In this document: in pieces, positions 55,082-64,000 of the stretch
How positions within the stretch are numbered: the stretch's first letter is position 1
Layout of the letters: each line of letters begins with the position of its first letter
From: Romeriopsis navalis LEGE 11480
Lineage (GTDB): Bacteria; Cyanobacteriota; Cyanobacteriia; Leptolyngbyales; Leptolyngbyaceae
Direction of reading: 5' to 3'
DNA length: 64,000 bases
Assembly (NCBI RefSeq): GCF_015207035.1
Contig: NZ_JADEXQ010000005.1
Coordinates: 1 to 64,000 of the forward strand
Position numbers and translations under genes: made by a program
Notes under the pieces: model-generated
What the model saw: the letters and a program-made list of their open reading frames with translations, nothing else
Told to the model about the DNA's origin: nothing
Databases searched by the model: none

Positions 55082-55915
55082 TTAGTCGATGAAGCCCATT
55101 AGTTCGTAAGCATTATCGATTTCATTGGAAAAGATCGGACGATCGCCGGGCAGCTTGTCTGACTCGACTAAGCCATTCGGGCTCGCCATTACAGGACGAC
55201 CACCGGGCAAATCCAAACCTTCAACGGCGTGGAAGTCGCTGATGAAGATCGCGCTACCACCAGGCAGGGCATCATATACTTTCAGGTCCGATGACTGAAT
55301 CGGACGACCATTCAAAATTGTCCCAAATACAGCCATAGCACTAGCGGCGACAGGTCGCTCACCGGCCATCTGCAATGTGCCAACCATTTCAACTTCATTC
55401 GGCATAACGGGACGCTCCCAAATAGATAAAGACGGGGTTTGCTTGACAATCGAACCTTTGGCGGCAGCCTTTGCTTTGACCGGTTTGGGATCGACCTTAA
55501 CTTCTGCTTGGCTCATACTACTGCTTCCTGATTTGGTGGATTTTGCTGCCGTAGTTTTGGCGGTAGTCGTTTTGGCGGCGGCCTTAGATGAACTAGACGT
55601 CTTACTGCTAGCAGTTGCAGTGGCCTTGGCTTTCGATGTACCGGTGCTAGCTTTAGCGGCGGCAGCTTTGACTGCAGATGCATTGGATTTAGTGGTTTCT
55701 GACCGAGAATTAGTGGTCTGAGTGGTCGTCGGCTCAGTGGAACCTGTGGTTTTGCTGTCTGCGACACCATCGGCTTTCGAGGGAACTTTCTTGGCCGAGT
55801 CGGAAGTAGCAGCTTTGGTCTCAGGTGCGGCAGTTGGTTTTGAGTCAGTGGTTGACTGCGATGCCGGAGTCGTTGCTTTGCGAGTCGAGGCTTTTCTAGT
55901 TCTGCGGACTGCCAT
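55082..55915 (-). CDS. Protein with a histone-like basic region and six RP-type repeats
   Basis: A 277-residue protein starting MAVRRTRKAS after a GGAGGAG ribosome-binding site. Residues 1-155 are low-complexity Ala/Thr/Ser/Lys (AAKTTTAKTTAAKSTK and similar), like a histone H1 tail. Residues from about 165 to the end are six repeats of roughly 19 residues: ERPVMPNEVEMV, ERPVAASAMAVFG, GRPIQSSDLKVYD, GSAIFISDFHAVEG, GRPVMASPNGLVES and DRPIFSNEIDNAYEL, most ending in LPG or similar. I know related repeats from other cyanobacterial proteins of unknown function. DNA or polyanion binding through the basic part is a guess. Confidence 0.82.
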   Translation of the reverse strand: MAVRRTRKASTRKATTPASQSTTDSKPTAAPETKAATSDSAKKVPSKADGVADSKTTGSTEPTTTQTTNSRSETTKSNASAVKAAAAKASTGTSKAKATATASSKTSSSSKAAAKTTTAKTTAAKSTKSGSSSMSQAEVKVDPKPVKAKAAAKGSIVKQTPSLSIWERPVMPNEVEMVGTLQMAGERPVAASAMAVFGTILNGRPIQSSDLKVYDALPGGSAIFISDFHAVEGLDLPGGRPVMASPNGLVESDKLPGDRPIFSNEIDNAYELMGFID

Positions 55916-56140
55916 GGGCTTTGACTCCTCCAGACGACACATAGCAAGTAGCGCAATTGAATGAAATTGCGCTAAAACGCTACTCGATCAAATCAGTAAA
56001 TCTTAAGTAAACATTATAGGTGCAAATGGCTCGTCCATCGTCGGTGGGATTGCTTGGGAGAACTTATGCGTCGAATTTTAGATGCTAATGAGTTGGTTTG
56101 GTTTAACGATTGGTCAATTGCTGGAAGGGGCAATCGACAC

Positions 56141-56173
56141 AAAAAGCGTGCATCATTTTAGACGCACGCTTTT
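56141..56173 (-). terminator. Intrinsic terminator of prk
   Basis: On the minus strand AAAAGCGTGC, a 12-base loop and GCACGCTTTT form a perfect 10-bp stem followed by TTTTTG. It lies 37 bases past the prk stop. Confidence 0.88.
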
Positions 56174-56209
56174 GCTGAAGGCACTGGATTTGAGTGCTAG
56201 CAGATGGGA

Positions 56210-57217
56210 TTAAACGCCAGCTGTGACTCGAGCAGCTTCTTTTTTGCCAACCAAACGCTCATAGGTGGCACGCATTTTAAGACCCGTCAACACCTGCCAT
56301 AGCCCGGTGCCGTTGTTTGAACCGGGATACTCTTTGTGCTGCAGAAGTAGCTCAGTTGCTTCACCGGCATAACGAGTTGAGAGGTTACTCAGGTGCTTCT
56401 CGATATAAATTACTTCTTCGAGGTTGTCAAACTGACCGTCGACCTCGAGTACCGATACACTGTGGCCGAAGTACTCGTCAGGGCCATAATGCATTTTAAT
56501 TCCCGGGTAGGAACAAGTCAGCTTACGACCGCAAGGGATCCAGTCAATTGTGGAGCCTTCATCAAATAGATAAGCCGGCTCAAATCCTTCAATGCCCTCG
56601 CGCTGGATCATCTGGACTCGCAGCACTTTACGCTCGGTATCATCTTTAATCAGCTGAGTCGGCAAGACGCGAATGACAACGTCAGCTTCGCCTTTCTGCG
56701 GATCGATGAACTTATCGAAGTCAGGCTTGCGCGATTGGATTTGGGCCAATACGTCTTCATAGGTGTGACCACGCTCAGCCATGTCACGCTGGATCTTCCA
56801 GGCGATCTTAACTTCGTCATCAATGTCGAGATAAACGCTAAAGTCGAGGAGGCCGCGCACTCGCTCATCATAAATTGGGTGCAAACCTTCGATGACCACA
56901 ACGTGGTTCGGGTCGATCGGTTCTGGGGGATCAAGCTCACCAGTTTCATGGTTGTAGATCGGCTTCATGATCTGATTGCCTTCTTTCAGAGACTTGATTT
57001 GCTCGTACATCAAGTCAAAGTTGTTGGCACGGGGGTCGAGGGCTGTAATACCAGTCTCTTTACGCTGCTTCCGATCCAGACTGTGGTAATCGTCGAGGCA
57101 AATTACCGTTACAAAGTCTTCACCAAACAGGTCGGTGATACGACGCAAAAAGGTCGACTTACCGCAACCTGAGTCGCCGGCCACGCCGATGAGAACCACA
57201 CGGTCTGGCTTAGTCAT
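56210..57217 (-). CDS. prk: Phosphoribulokinase
   Basis: A 335-residue Calvin-cycle kinase that makes ribulose 1,5-bisphosphate. The P-loop GDSGCGKST contains Cys18, and Cys40 is in VICLDDYHS; these form the redox disulfide that inactivates the enzyme in the dark. The second cysteine pair is in WIPCGRKLTCSYPG near the C-terminus, which binds CP12/GAPDH. Other landmarks are LDPRANNFDLMYEQIKSL, VIEGLHPIYDERV and IDPQKGEADVVI. It is divergent from petH across a 592-base gap. Confidence 0.98.
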   Translation of the reverse strand: MTKPDRVVLIGVAGDSGCGKSTFLRRITDLFGEDFVTVICLDDYHSLDRKQRKETGITALDPRANNFDLMYEQIKSLKEGNQIMKPIYNHETGELDPPEPIDPNHVVVIEGLHPIYDERVRGLLDFSVYLDIDDEVKIAWKIQRDMAERGHTYEDVLAQIQSRKPDFDKFIDPQKGEADVVIRVLPTQLIKDDTERKVLRVQMIQREGIEGFEPAYLFDEGSTIDWIPCGRKLTCSYPGIKMHYGPDEYFGHSVSVLEVDGQFDNLEEVIYIEKHLSNLSTRYAGEATELLLQHKEYPGSNNGTGLWQVLTGLKMRATYERLVGKKEAARVTAGV

Positions 57218-58970
<1,753 letters not shown>

Positions 58971-59012
58971 GTCGATTAATTCTGCTTCAACTCGTCCGAA
59001 GTGATCACCTTA

Positions 59013-59046
59013 AAACGCCGTAATCATTCAGATGATTACGGCGTTT
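59013..59046 (+). terminator. Hairpin after petH
   Basis: AAACGCCGTAATCAT, loop TCAG and ATGATTACGGCGTTT make a perfect 15-bp stem 42 bases after the petH stop. Only three T residues close it, so termination is likely but weak as a U-tract signal. Confidence 0.75.
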
Positions 59047-59137
59047 CAGCTATGAGTGTGGCTGGCAATTGACTTCTATAAATAAATTAGGTGACTTCTA
59101 TCAACAGGTTGTGGGTTGTCTGTCGGATCAATTGGGT

Positions 59138-59836
59138 TCAAAGCGTCGGGTCGTTTGTCTGACGCCGTTGAGTCAAATTGGTGGGGGAGTTGGCGGCGGC
59201 GGTTAGCTCTTCCTGTAAAAACTGTTGGTAGAGTTCGGGAAGCTTGGCGCTCATTGAATTTGTTTCAATCCCATAGCCGAGACTTGTCCAGGTGTTTGAG
59301 AGTTTGGCCAAGACATCGCGGACATACCCTTGCTGTAGCGTCACGCGTAAATCGCTGCCCCAAGCGGCGGGATCGGTGAGCCACGCATAGAGTACGGCGT
59401 CTTGGTACTGTGGCTCAAAGCTGTAGCGTTCCCAGACGATAAAGCGGGAGGGGTAGGGATGGTAAATCCGGGCTTTTTCTGTCCAAGTGGTGCTCAGAAA
59501 TTGATAGCGTCCGGCGGCGGTTGAGCAGCGGCCGGTGTTGGGGCCAACAGTGATGCTAGTGCAGCGATCGGGGTGTTGGGTAAGGTCCTCGGCATATTCG
59601 CCGCCGTGAATGATGGCGTAGGGATTGGGGTAGTTGGACTCACTCATGGAGATGGTCCGCATTAAGGCCCGAATATAGGGATCACCACCTTGCATCACGA
59701 GCGGCGCGTTACCGCCTTTAAATTCTTGTGTTTCAACCACGGGACTTTTTCCCCGCAGACCCTGTACGGCAAACATGAGCCATAGCAGGATAGTGGCGTG
59801 GGTTAAAAATTTACCGAGTGAATAACCTTTGGACAT
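59138..59836 (-). CDS. Lambda-endolysin-like muramidase (GH104 type)
   Basis: A 232-residue protein with an N-terminal membrane or signal segment (LTHATILLWLMFAVQGL) and a lytic domain like phage lambda R protein: TISMSESNYPNPYAIIHGGEY, with Glu66 in the position of the lambda catalytic glutamate, TSITVGPNTGRCSTAAGRYQFLSTTW and the C-terminal VRDVLAKLSNTWTSLGYG. Lambda R is a lytic transglycosylase cleaving peptidoglycan between NAM and NAG. No holin, spanin or phage gene is adjacent, so it is probably a housekeeping cell-wall remodelling enzyme of cyanobacteria. Confidence 0.87.
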   Translation of the reverse strand: MSKGYSLGKFLTHATILLWLMFAVQGLRGKSPVVETQEFKGGNAPLVMQGGDPYIRALMRTISMSESNYPNPYAIIHGGEYAEDLTQHPDRCTSITVGPNTGRCSTAAGRYQFLSTTWTEKARIYHPYPSRFIVWERYSFEPQYQDAVLYAWLTDPAAWGSDLRVTLQQGYVRDVLAKLSNTWTSLGYGIETNSMSAKLPELYQQFLQEELTAAANSPTNLTQRRQTNDPTL

Positions 59837-60016
59837 GCTTTTTATTGCTTCGTGATGCCAATTGGCTTGGCTGGATCAGTAGACGCGATCAACACCCGCC
59901 AGAATTCTACAGCGAGTTGGGGATCGGTCAAATCTTTTTGTTCACGGTTTCCTAACCTCAAGTTGTGTGCATTTGATGGTGACTTAAACCGGATTATGCG
60001 GGAGTTCAATCATGGT

Positions 60017-61651
60017 TTAACCGGTGCTTTGGCTGAGGAGGGGCGCTGCCCCAAGCAGGGTTTTAGTGTATTCCGCTTGAGGGGATTTGAAAATTGCTTC
60101 TGTAGCATCTAATTCAATGATTTTGCCGCCATTCATGACGGCGATGCGATCACAGAAAAACCGGGCGACCCAAAGGTCATGGGTGATGAATAAATAGGTC
60201 AGGTTGAGCTCGGCTTTGAGATCGCGCATTAAGTCGAGGACCTGGGTCCGCACTGTGGCATCGAGCATGCTCACCGGTTCATCACAGATGACTAATCGGG
60301 GTTTGGTGATGAGTGCCCGGGCGATCGCGACGCGTTGCTGTTGCCCGCCAGAGAGTTCGCCGGGGTAACGATCAAAAAATATTGTCGGATCCAAACCAAC
60401 GCGTTCCATAATTGCTTCAACTTGGATCCGACCTTCCCCTGGGGCCGCCATTTTGTGAATTAGGAGTGGATCGAGAATACTAGCGCCCACGGTCATGCGG
60501 GGATTGAGGCAAGCGCGGGGATCCTGAAAGATCATTTGAATCTCGCGGCGTTGTTGTTGCATGGCTTGCCGGCCAAAGCCGGAGAGGTTTTGGCCGGCGA
60601 ATTCGACATTGCCGGATGTGGGTTTAATCAGTTGGAGAATGGTGCGGGAAAGGGTGGATTTGCCGCAGCCGGATTCGCCGACGAGTCCGAGGGTTTCGCC
60701 GGGATAAATTTCTAGGTCGATGCCATCAACGGCGCGGATTGTGCGATCGGACTTTTTGCCAAGCAGATTGCTGAGGAAGTTCGATTCGAGGCTGTAGTGC
60801 TGCTTCAGGTTAGACAGTTTGAGCAGGGGTTTTGTATCGTTCAGGGCTTGTGCGACTGAAGATTTGGCGCCAGATTCCAAGTAGAGTGCCGATTTGAGGA
60901 GGGTTTTGGTATAAGGATGCTCGGGGGTTTGGAATACCTTTTCCGTGCTACCAAGCTCAACAATTTTGCCGTCGTACATGACCGCAATGCGATCGCAATA
61001 TTGCCCGACCACGGCTAGATCGTGCGATACCAGGACCAAAGCCATTTGCCGCTCATTACAGAGGCGCGTTAGCTCGTCGAGAATTTGGGCGGAGACGGTG
61101 ACATCAAGGCTGGTTGTTGGTTCATCGGCGACAATGAGTTGGGGGTTGAGTAAAAGGGCGAGGGCGATCGCCACCCGCTGGCGCATGCCCCCACTAAACT
61201 CATGGGGGTACTGTTTCCAGCGATCGGCGGGAATATTGACGGCCGTTAGGGCGTCGAGGGATCGCTGCTTGGCTTCAGCTTGTGAAAGTTCTGGTTCGTG
61301 GGAAAGCAGAGTTTCAATACAGTGATCGCCGATCGTCAGCAGCGGATTTAGCCGGGTCATGGGGTCTTGGAATACCAAGGATACGACTTCGCCGCGAAAG
61401 CGCCGCGCTTGGGCGGGGGTAAGCCGTGCGGTGGATTGGCCATTGACGAGCACATCCCCATCGATCCGTGAACCATCGGGCAGCATTTTGAGAATGGCCC
61501 GGCCGAGAGTGGATTTGCCACAGCCTGATTCGCCAACGAGACCGATACGTTCGCCGGGTTTGAGCTGAAAGGAGACGTTGTCTACCACCCATTGCTCACT
61601 GCGAGGATAGGCAATGCTGAGGTTTGCGACGGATAGAAGAGAATCGCTCAT
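60017..61651 (-). CDS. Dual-ATPase ABC subunit for peptide/nickel-type uptake
   Basis: A 544-residue fusion of two ABC ATPases, corresponding to DppD and DppF (OppD/OppF) in one chain. The first half has Walker [19 protein letters not shown] (near residue 37), signature [18 protein letters not shown] and Walker [13 protein letters not shown]; the second repeats these ([47 protein letters not shown]). Both halves carry the extra FQDP and [10 protein letters not shown]-type C-terminal extension of oligopeptide transporters. No permease or binding protein is beside it, so it must work with subunits encoded elsewhere. Confidence 0.92.
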   Translation of the reverse strand: MSDSLLSVANLSIAYPRSEQWVVDNVSFQLKPGERIGLVGESGCGKSTLGRAILKMLPDGSRIDGDVLVNGQSTARLTPAQARRFRGEVVSLVFQDPMTRLNPLLTIGDHCIETLLSHEPELSQAEAKQRSLDALTAVNIPADRWKQYPHEFSGGMRQRVAIALALLLNPQLIVADEPTTSLDVTVSAQILDELTRLCNERQMALVLVSHDLAVVGQYCDRIAVMYDGKIVELGSTEKVFQTPEHPYTKTLLKSALYLESGAKSSVAQALNDTKPLLKLSNLKQHYSLESNFLSNLLGKKSDRTIRAVDGIDLEIYPGETLGLVGESGCGKSTLSRTILQLIKPTSGNVEFAGQNLSGFGRQAMQQQRREIQMIFQDPRACLNPRMTVGASILDPLLIHKMAAPGEGRIQVEAIMERVGLDPTIFFDRYPGELSGGQQQRVAIARALITKPRLVICDEPVSMLDATVRTQVLDLMRDLKAELNLTYLFITHDLWVARFFCDRIAVMNGGKIIELDATEAIFKSPQAEYTKTLLGAAPLLSQSTG

Positions 61652-61823
61652 AGCGGCAATCGGGCGGAGGGCATTTAGATTTGCTTAATAGTCTAACAGT
61701 GGAGCTGTGATTGCAGACTTGCGGGAGACTTCATGGGCCGATCAAAATTTTCCGCAAAGAAATCTTGGTTCAAGGGAGCAAGCCAAGTCAAAATAGGAGG
61801 CGATAAAGCATCCCGACTGTTGA

Positions 61824-63197
61824 TTGGTCTTGCCTGTGGCTGTTCAAAATCCCCAAGAAGTACATTTGCAAAGTGCGCGTGATAGTTTGGCGCAAACATT
61901 AGGTAATTATTGCCAGTGTATGGATGCTGCTGCTAAACGGCCGGGCGGTGAGACGTTGCGGGCGTTGTTGGAAAAAGAACTTGACCAGTTGGCCACGACG
62001 CTAGAAAAAATTGATCAACAGATCGTCCGAATTGCAGTGTTTGGTTTGGTGAGTCGAGGTAAATCGGCGGTGCTCAATGCAATTGTGGGTGAAAACCGGG
62101 CGGCAACGGGACCTTTGAACGGGGTGACGCGCCAAGTCAATGTGCTGAAATGGTCGCCGACGGATGCGGCGGATATGACGGCGATCGCCGTTGAGTTAAT
62201 GGATACGCCAGGACTCGATGAGGTTGAGGGCGAAGCGCGAGCCGTGATGGCGGCGGATGTGGCAACACAGTGTGATCTGATTTTGTTTGTGGTGGCGGGG
62301 GAGATTACGCGGGTAGAGTATGAGGCGTTATGTGAGTTGCGAGTCGCTCAAAAGCCTTTGATCTTGGTCTTTAACAAAGTTGATCTATATCCTAATCAGA
62401 GCCGTGCCCAGGTCTACCAAGATTTGCTGGAGTTGAGTAGTCAGTCGATGCGGGATAGCCAGTTGCAGCAACTGTTGTCTGAAGATGAGGTCGCTTTGGT
62501 TGCTGCGGATCCAAAGCCGGAACAGGTTCGGGTTGAACGTGCAGATGGCGAGGTTGAGTATCTTTGGGAAAAGCCCCCGGTGCAGATTGCGGCTTTGCAA
62601 CAGCGGTTGCTGAAGCTGTTGAAGCAAGAGGGGCGATCGCTGTTGGCGCTGAACGCTTTAACGCAGTCGCGGCGGGCGGAAAAAGTCATGGCTGAGGCGA
62701 TTATTGCGAGCCGTGCGGTCGAGGCGGAAGCTCTAATTTGGCGATTCACTCGATATAAGGCGATCACGGTGGGCCTCAATCCGTTTGGGTTCTTGGATTT
62801 TGTGGGGGGGGCGATCGCGGATTTGACCTTGATTCGTGAATTGTCGAAGTTATATGGGTTGCCGATGACGCGCTACGAAGCCGGTAATTTGCTCAAAACA
62901 ATTCTGATTAGTTCGGGTGTGTTGTTGGGATCGGAGTTGTTTGGCTTAGTTTTGGGTGTGGGTAAGGGGTTTTCGGCGTTGGTTGATGGCGGTAATTTGG
63001 CGGTGTTTACAGGGGTGGGTCTAGTGCAAGCGGGTGCGGCTGGGTATGGCGCTTATTCCGTGGGACGGGCGGCGCAGGTGTATTTAGAGCAAGGATGTAG
63101 CTGGGGTGAAAAAGGCGCAAATACGGTGATCCAAGAAATTCTTGGTCAGATTGATGAGGAAGGTGTGATGTATCGGATTAAAGAGGAATTGCTTTAG
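61824..63197 (+). CDS. GTPase with a C-terminal membrane-associated domain (DUF697-like)
   Basis: A 457-residue protein. The dynamin/Era-like GTPase has G1 GLVSRGKSAVLNAI (about residue 73), G3 MDTPGLDE and G4 VFNKVDLYP; G5 is less clear. From about residue 310 hydrophobic, glycine-rich segments (ITVGLNPFGFLDFVGGAIADLTLI, LLKTILISSGVLLGSELFGLVLGVG, AVFTGVGLVQAGAAGYGAYSVG) resemble the DUF697 domain that associates with membranes. The start is TTG 61824 or GTG 61836; the first residues are not conserved. Such GTPases are widespread in cyanobacteria with no assigned role. Confidence 0.82.
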   Translation: MVLPVAVQNPQEVHLQSARDSLAQTLGNYCQCMDAAAKRPGGETLRALLEKELDQLATTLEKIDQQIVRIAVFGLVSRGKSAVLNAIVGENRAATGPLNGVTRQVNVLKWSPTDAADMTAIAVELMDTPGLDEVEGEARAVMAADVATQCDLILFVVAGEITRVEYEALCELRVAQKPLILVFNKVDLYPNQSRAQVYQDLLELSSQSMRDSQLQQLLSEDEVALVAADPKPEQVRVERADGEVEYLWEKPPVQIAALQQRLLKLLKQEGRSLLALNALTQSRRAEKVMAEAIIASRAVEAEALIWRFTRYKAITVGLNPFGFLDFVGGAIADLTLIRELSKLYGLPMTRYEAGNLLKTILISSGVLLGSELFGLVLGVGKGFSALVDGGNLAVFTGVGLVQAGAAGYGAYSVGRAAQVYLEQGCSWGEKGANTVIQEILGQIDEEGVMYRIKEELL

Positions 63198-63378
63198 GTG
63201 GGAAATTCGACGCTGCGCATTAATTTCAGTGCCCCGTAACAGGGTCGACTTGGTTGCGATCGATGGGGTGAGTGGATTAGCCAGCCAATTGCTCTGGCGA
63301 GGTGTTGCCTGGGTGGACATCTGATTTAGTCAAGGTGTCACCGATTTAGTCGAGGTGTAAGCCGATTTTCCCCGAAAC

Positions 63379-64000
63379 CTATCTGGCAAATAGTGGCCAT
63401 TCAAATAAGGCGATTTCGGGCGTCGCACCTAAGCGTGCGCGGGTATGTGATCCCCCCAAACCTTGTGAAACGTATAGTTGTGGCGCACGATCGTCGTACC
63501 AACCGCGAATATACTCGCCAGAACCGCGTGGCAAGATTGGAGCAAATCCGAGAAATGTGATTTGTCCACCGTGTGTATGACCGGAAAGCATTAGCTGTGG
63601 TTTAAAGCGGGCTAATGCCTGTCGTTCTGGCTGGGTCAGTAAATCTCGCTGATCGGGCGCATGGGCCAAAATTAGATGATTCGCTTCTGGTTCAACATCT
63701 TGGAGCGCCTGGAGTAGGTTGGGTTTGCCTTCGACGGTGTCATCCAGCCCAGTCAGTAAAATCCGGTGGGTTTGGTGCTGATGCACAATACTTTCGTTGA
63801 TCATCAGCGTACAGTCATATTTGGCATAGCTGGCTTTTAAATCTTGGAGATCGACGTTGGAATGATTTTCCCAGTTGCCGAGAATTGCGTATTTGGCTGG
63901 TGCTTGATCGATTAAGGCGAGAAATTCTTCGAGAATCGGTAAGGTGGTGGTTCGATCGACGATATCCCCGGTGAATAAAATTAAGTCCGGTTTGAGTTGA
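63379..64000 (-). CDS. Calcineurin-type metallophosphoesterase (5' end beyond the window)
   Basis: About 207 C-terminal residues of a leftward gene whose start lies past 64000. Visible motifs are LILFTGDIVDR (metal-binding GDxVD), ILGNWENHS (a variant of GNHD/GNHE in which Trp-Glu-Asn stand between N and H), LILAHAPDQ and LSGHTHGGQ, the metal-binding GHTH of the family; the end is EIALFEWPLFAR. YaeI-type phosphodiesterases of this shape act on lipids or cAMP-like substrates at the membrane. The ATG at 63804 is internal and is not the start. Confidence 0.88.
   Translation of the reverse strand, partial: QLKPDLILFTGDIVDRTTTLPILEEFLALIDQAPAKYAILGNWENHSNVDLQDLKASYAKYDCTLMINESIVHQHQTHRILLTGLDDTVEGKPNLLQALQDVEPEANHLILAHAPDQRDLLTQPERQALARFKPQLMLSGHTHGGQITFLGFAPILPRGSGEYIRGWYDDRAPQLYVSQGLGGSHTRARLGATPEIALFEWPLFAR

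Overview
The window is chromosomal DNA of an oxygenic cyanobacterium. It carries form IB RuBisCO with its chaperone (rbcL-rbcX-rbcS), phosphoribulokinase divergent from a ferredoxin-NADP reductase that has a phycobilisome-linker (CpcD-like) domain, two subunits of the dark-operative protochlorophyllide reductase (chlL, chlN), the 38-residue photosystem I subunit psaI, and many copies of the cyanobacterial palindrome GCGATCGC. Nothing in the window fixes the genus.

Layout. 1-2.1 kb: an arsenosugar-type cluster read leftward (arsM, then two small glycosyltransferases; the last runs off the left edge). 2.3-4.3 kb: a TetR regulator divergent from a GT1-type glycosyltransferase with paired operator palindromes between them. 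4.3-8.5 kb: an accessory patch with two small unknown genes, a broken Uma2 nuclease gene and a lone OLD-like ATPase-TOPRIM protein. 8.5-17 kb: chlN/chlL, a class V aminotransferase, nadA and mutS2. 17-22 kb: a 1438-residue multidomain protein (DUF4347, two lectin-like domains, PA14, two Calx-beta, sugar-dehydrogenase propeller) with a CRP-type site upstream, then radC. 22-30 kb: a lipoprotein, a small unknown protein, an IctB/O-antigen-ligase-like membrane protein, a cupin, a dihydrouridine synthase, a membrane glycosyltransferase, and two divergent small lipoproteins, one made of eight PCASKN repeats. 30-37.8 kb: psaI, dxr, a divergent cytochrome b6-like protein, a Uma2 protein, a DUF167 protein, mobA, ruvA, a cobalamin riboswitch in front of hupE, a MITE-like cruciform, phoH, a KH protein and rpsP. 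38-42.5 kb: an amidase and the rbc operon. 42.5-48 kb: a TPR protein, thyX, an ExbB/ExbD pair, a holin-like membrane protein and a deoxyhypusine-synthase-like enzyme. 48.7-52.5 kb: a 973-residue secreted-type repeat protein and a YdcF protein. 52.6-55 kb: an SphS/SphR-like phosphate two-component system with a candidate PHO box. 55-59 kb: a repeat protein with a histone-like tail, prk and petH. 59-64 kb: a lambda-endolysin-like enzyme, a dual-ATPase peptide-type ABC subunit, a GTPase and a partial metallophosphoesterase.

Most genes are core metabolism (carbon fixation, chlorophyll, isoprenoid, NAD, molybdenum cofactor, DNA repair) arranged as single genes or short operons, many with recognisable intrinsic terminators. 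The less ordinary content is the accessory patch at 5.3-8.5 kb, the two large exported or surface-type proteins, the low-complexity repeat proteins, the divergent b6-like cytochrome, and several regulatory sites (TetR operators, a CRP-type site, a PHO box, a B12 riboswitch, and a terminator embedded in an opposing gene). No tRNA, rRNA, CRISPR array, intact insertion sequence or prophage was recognised.
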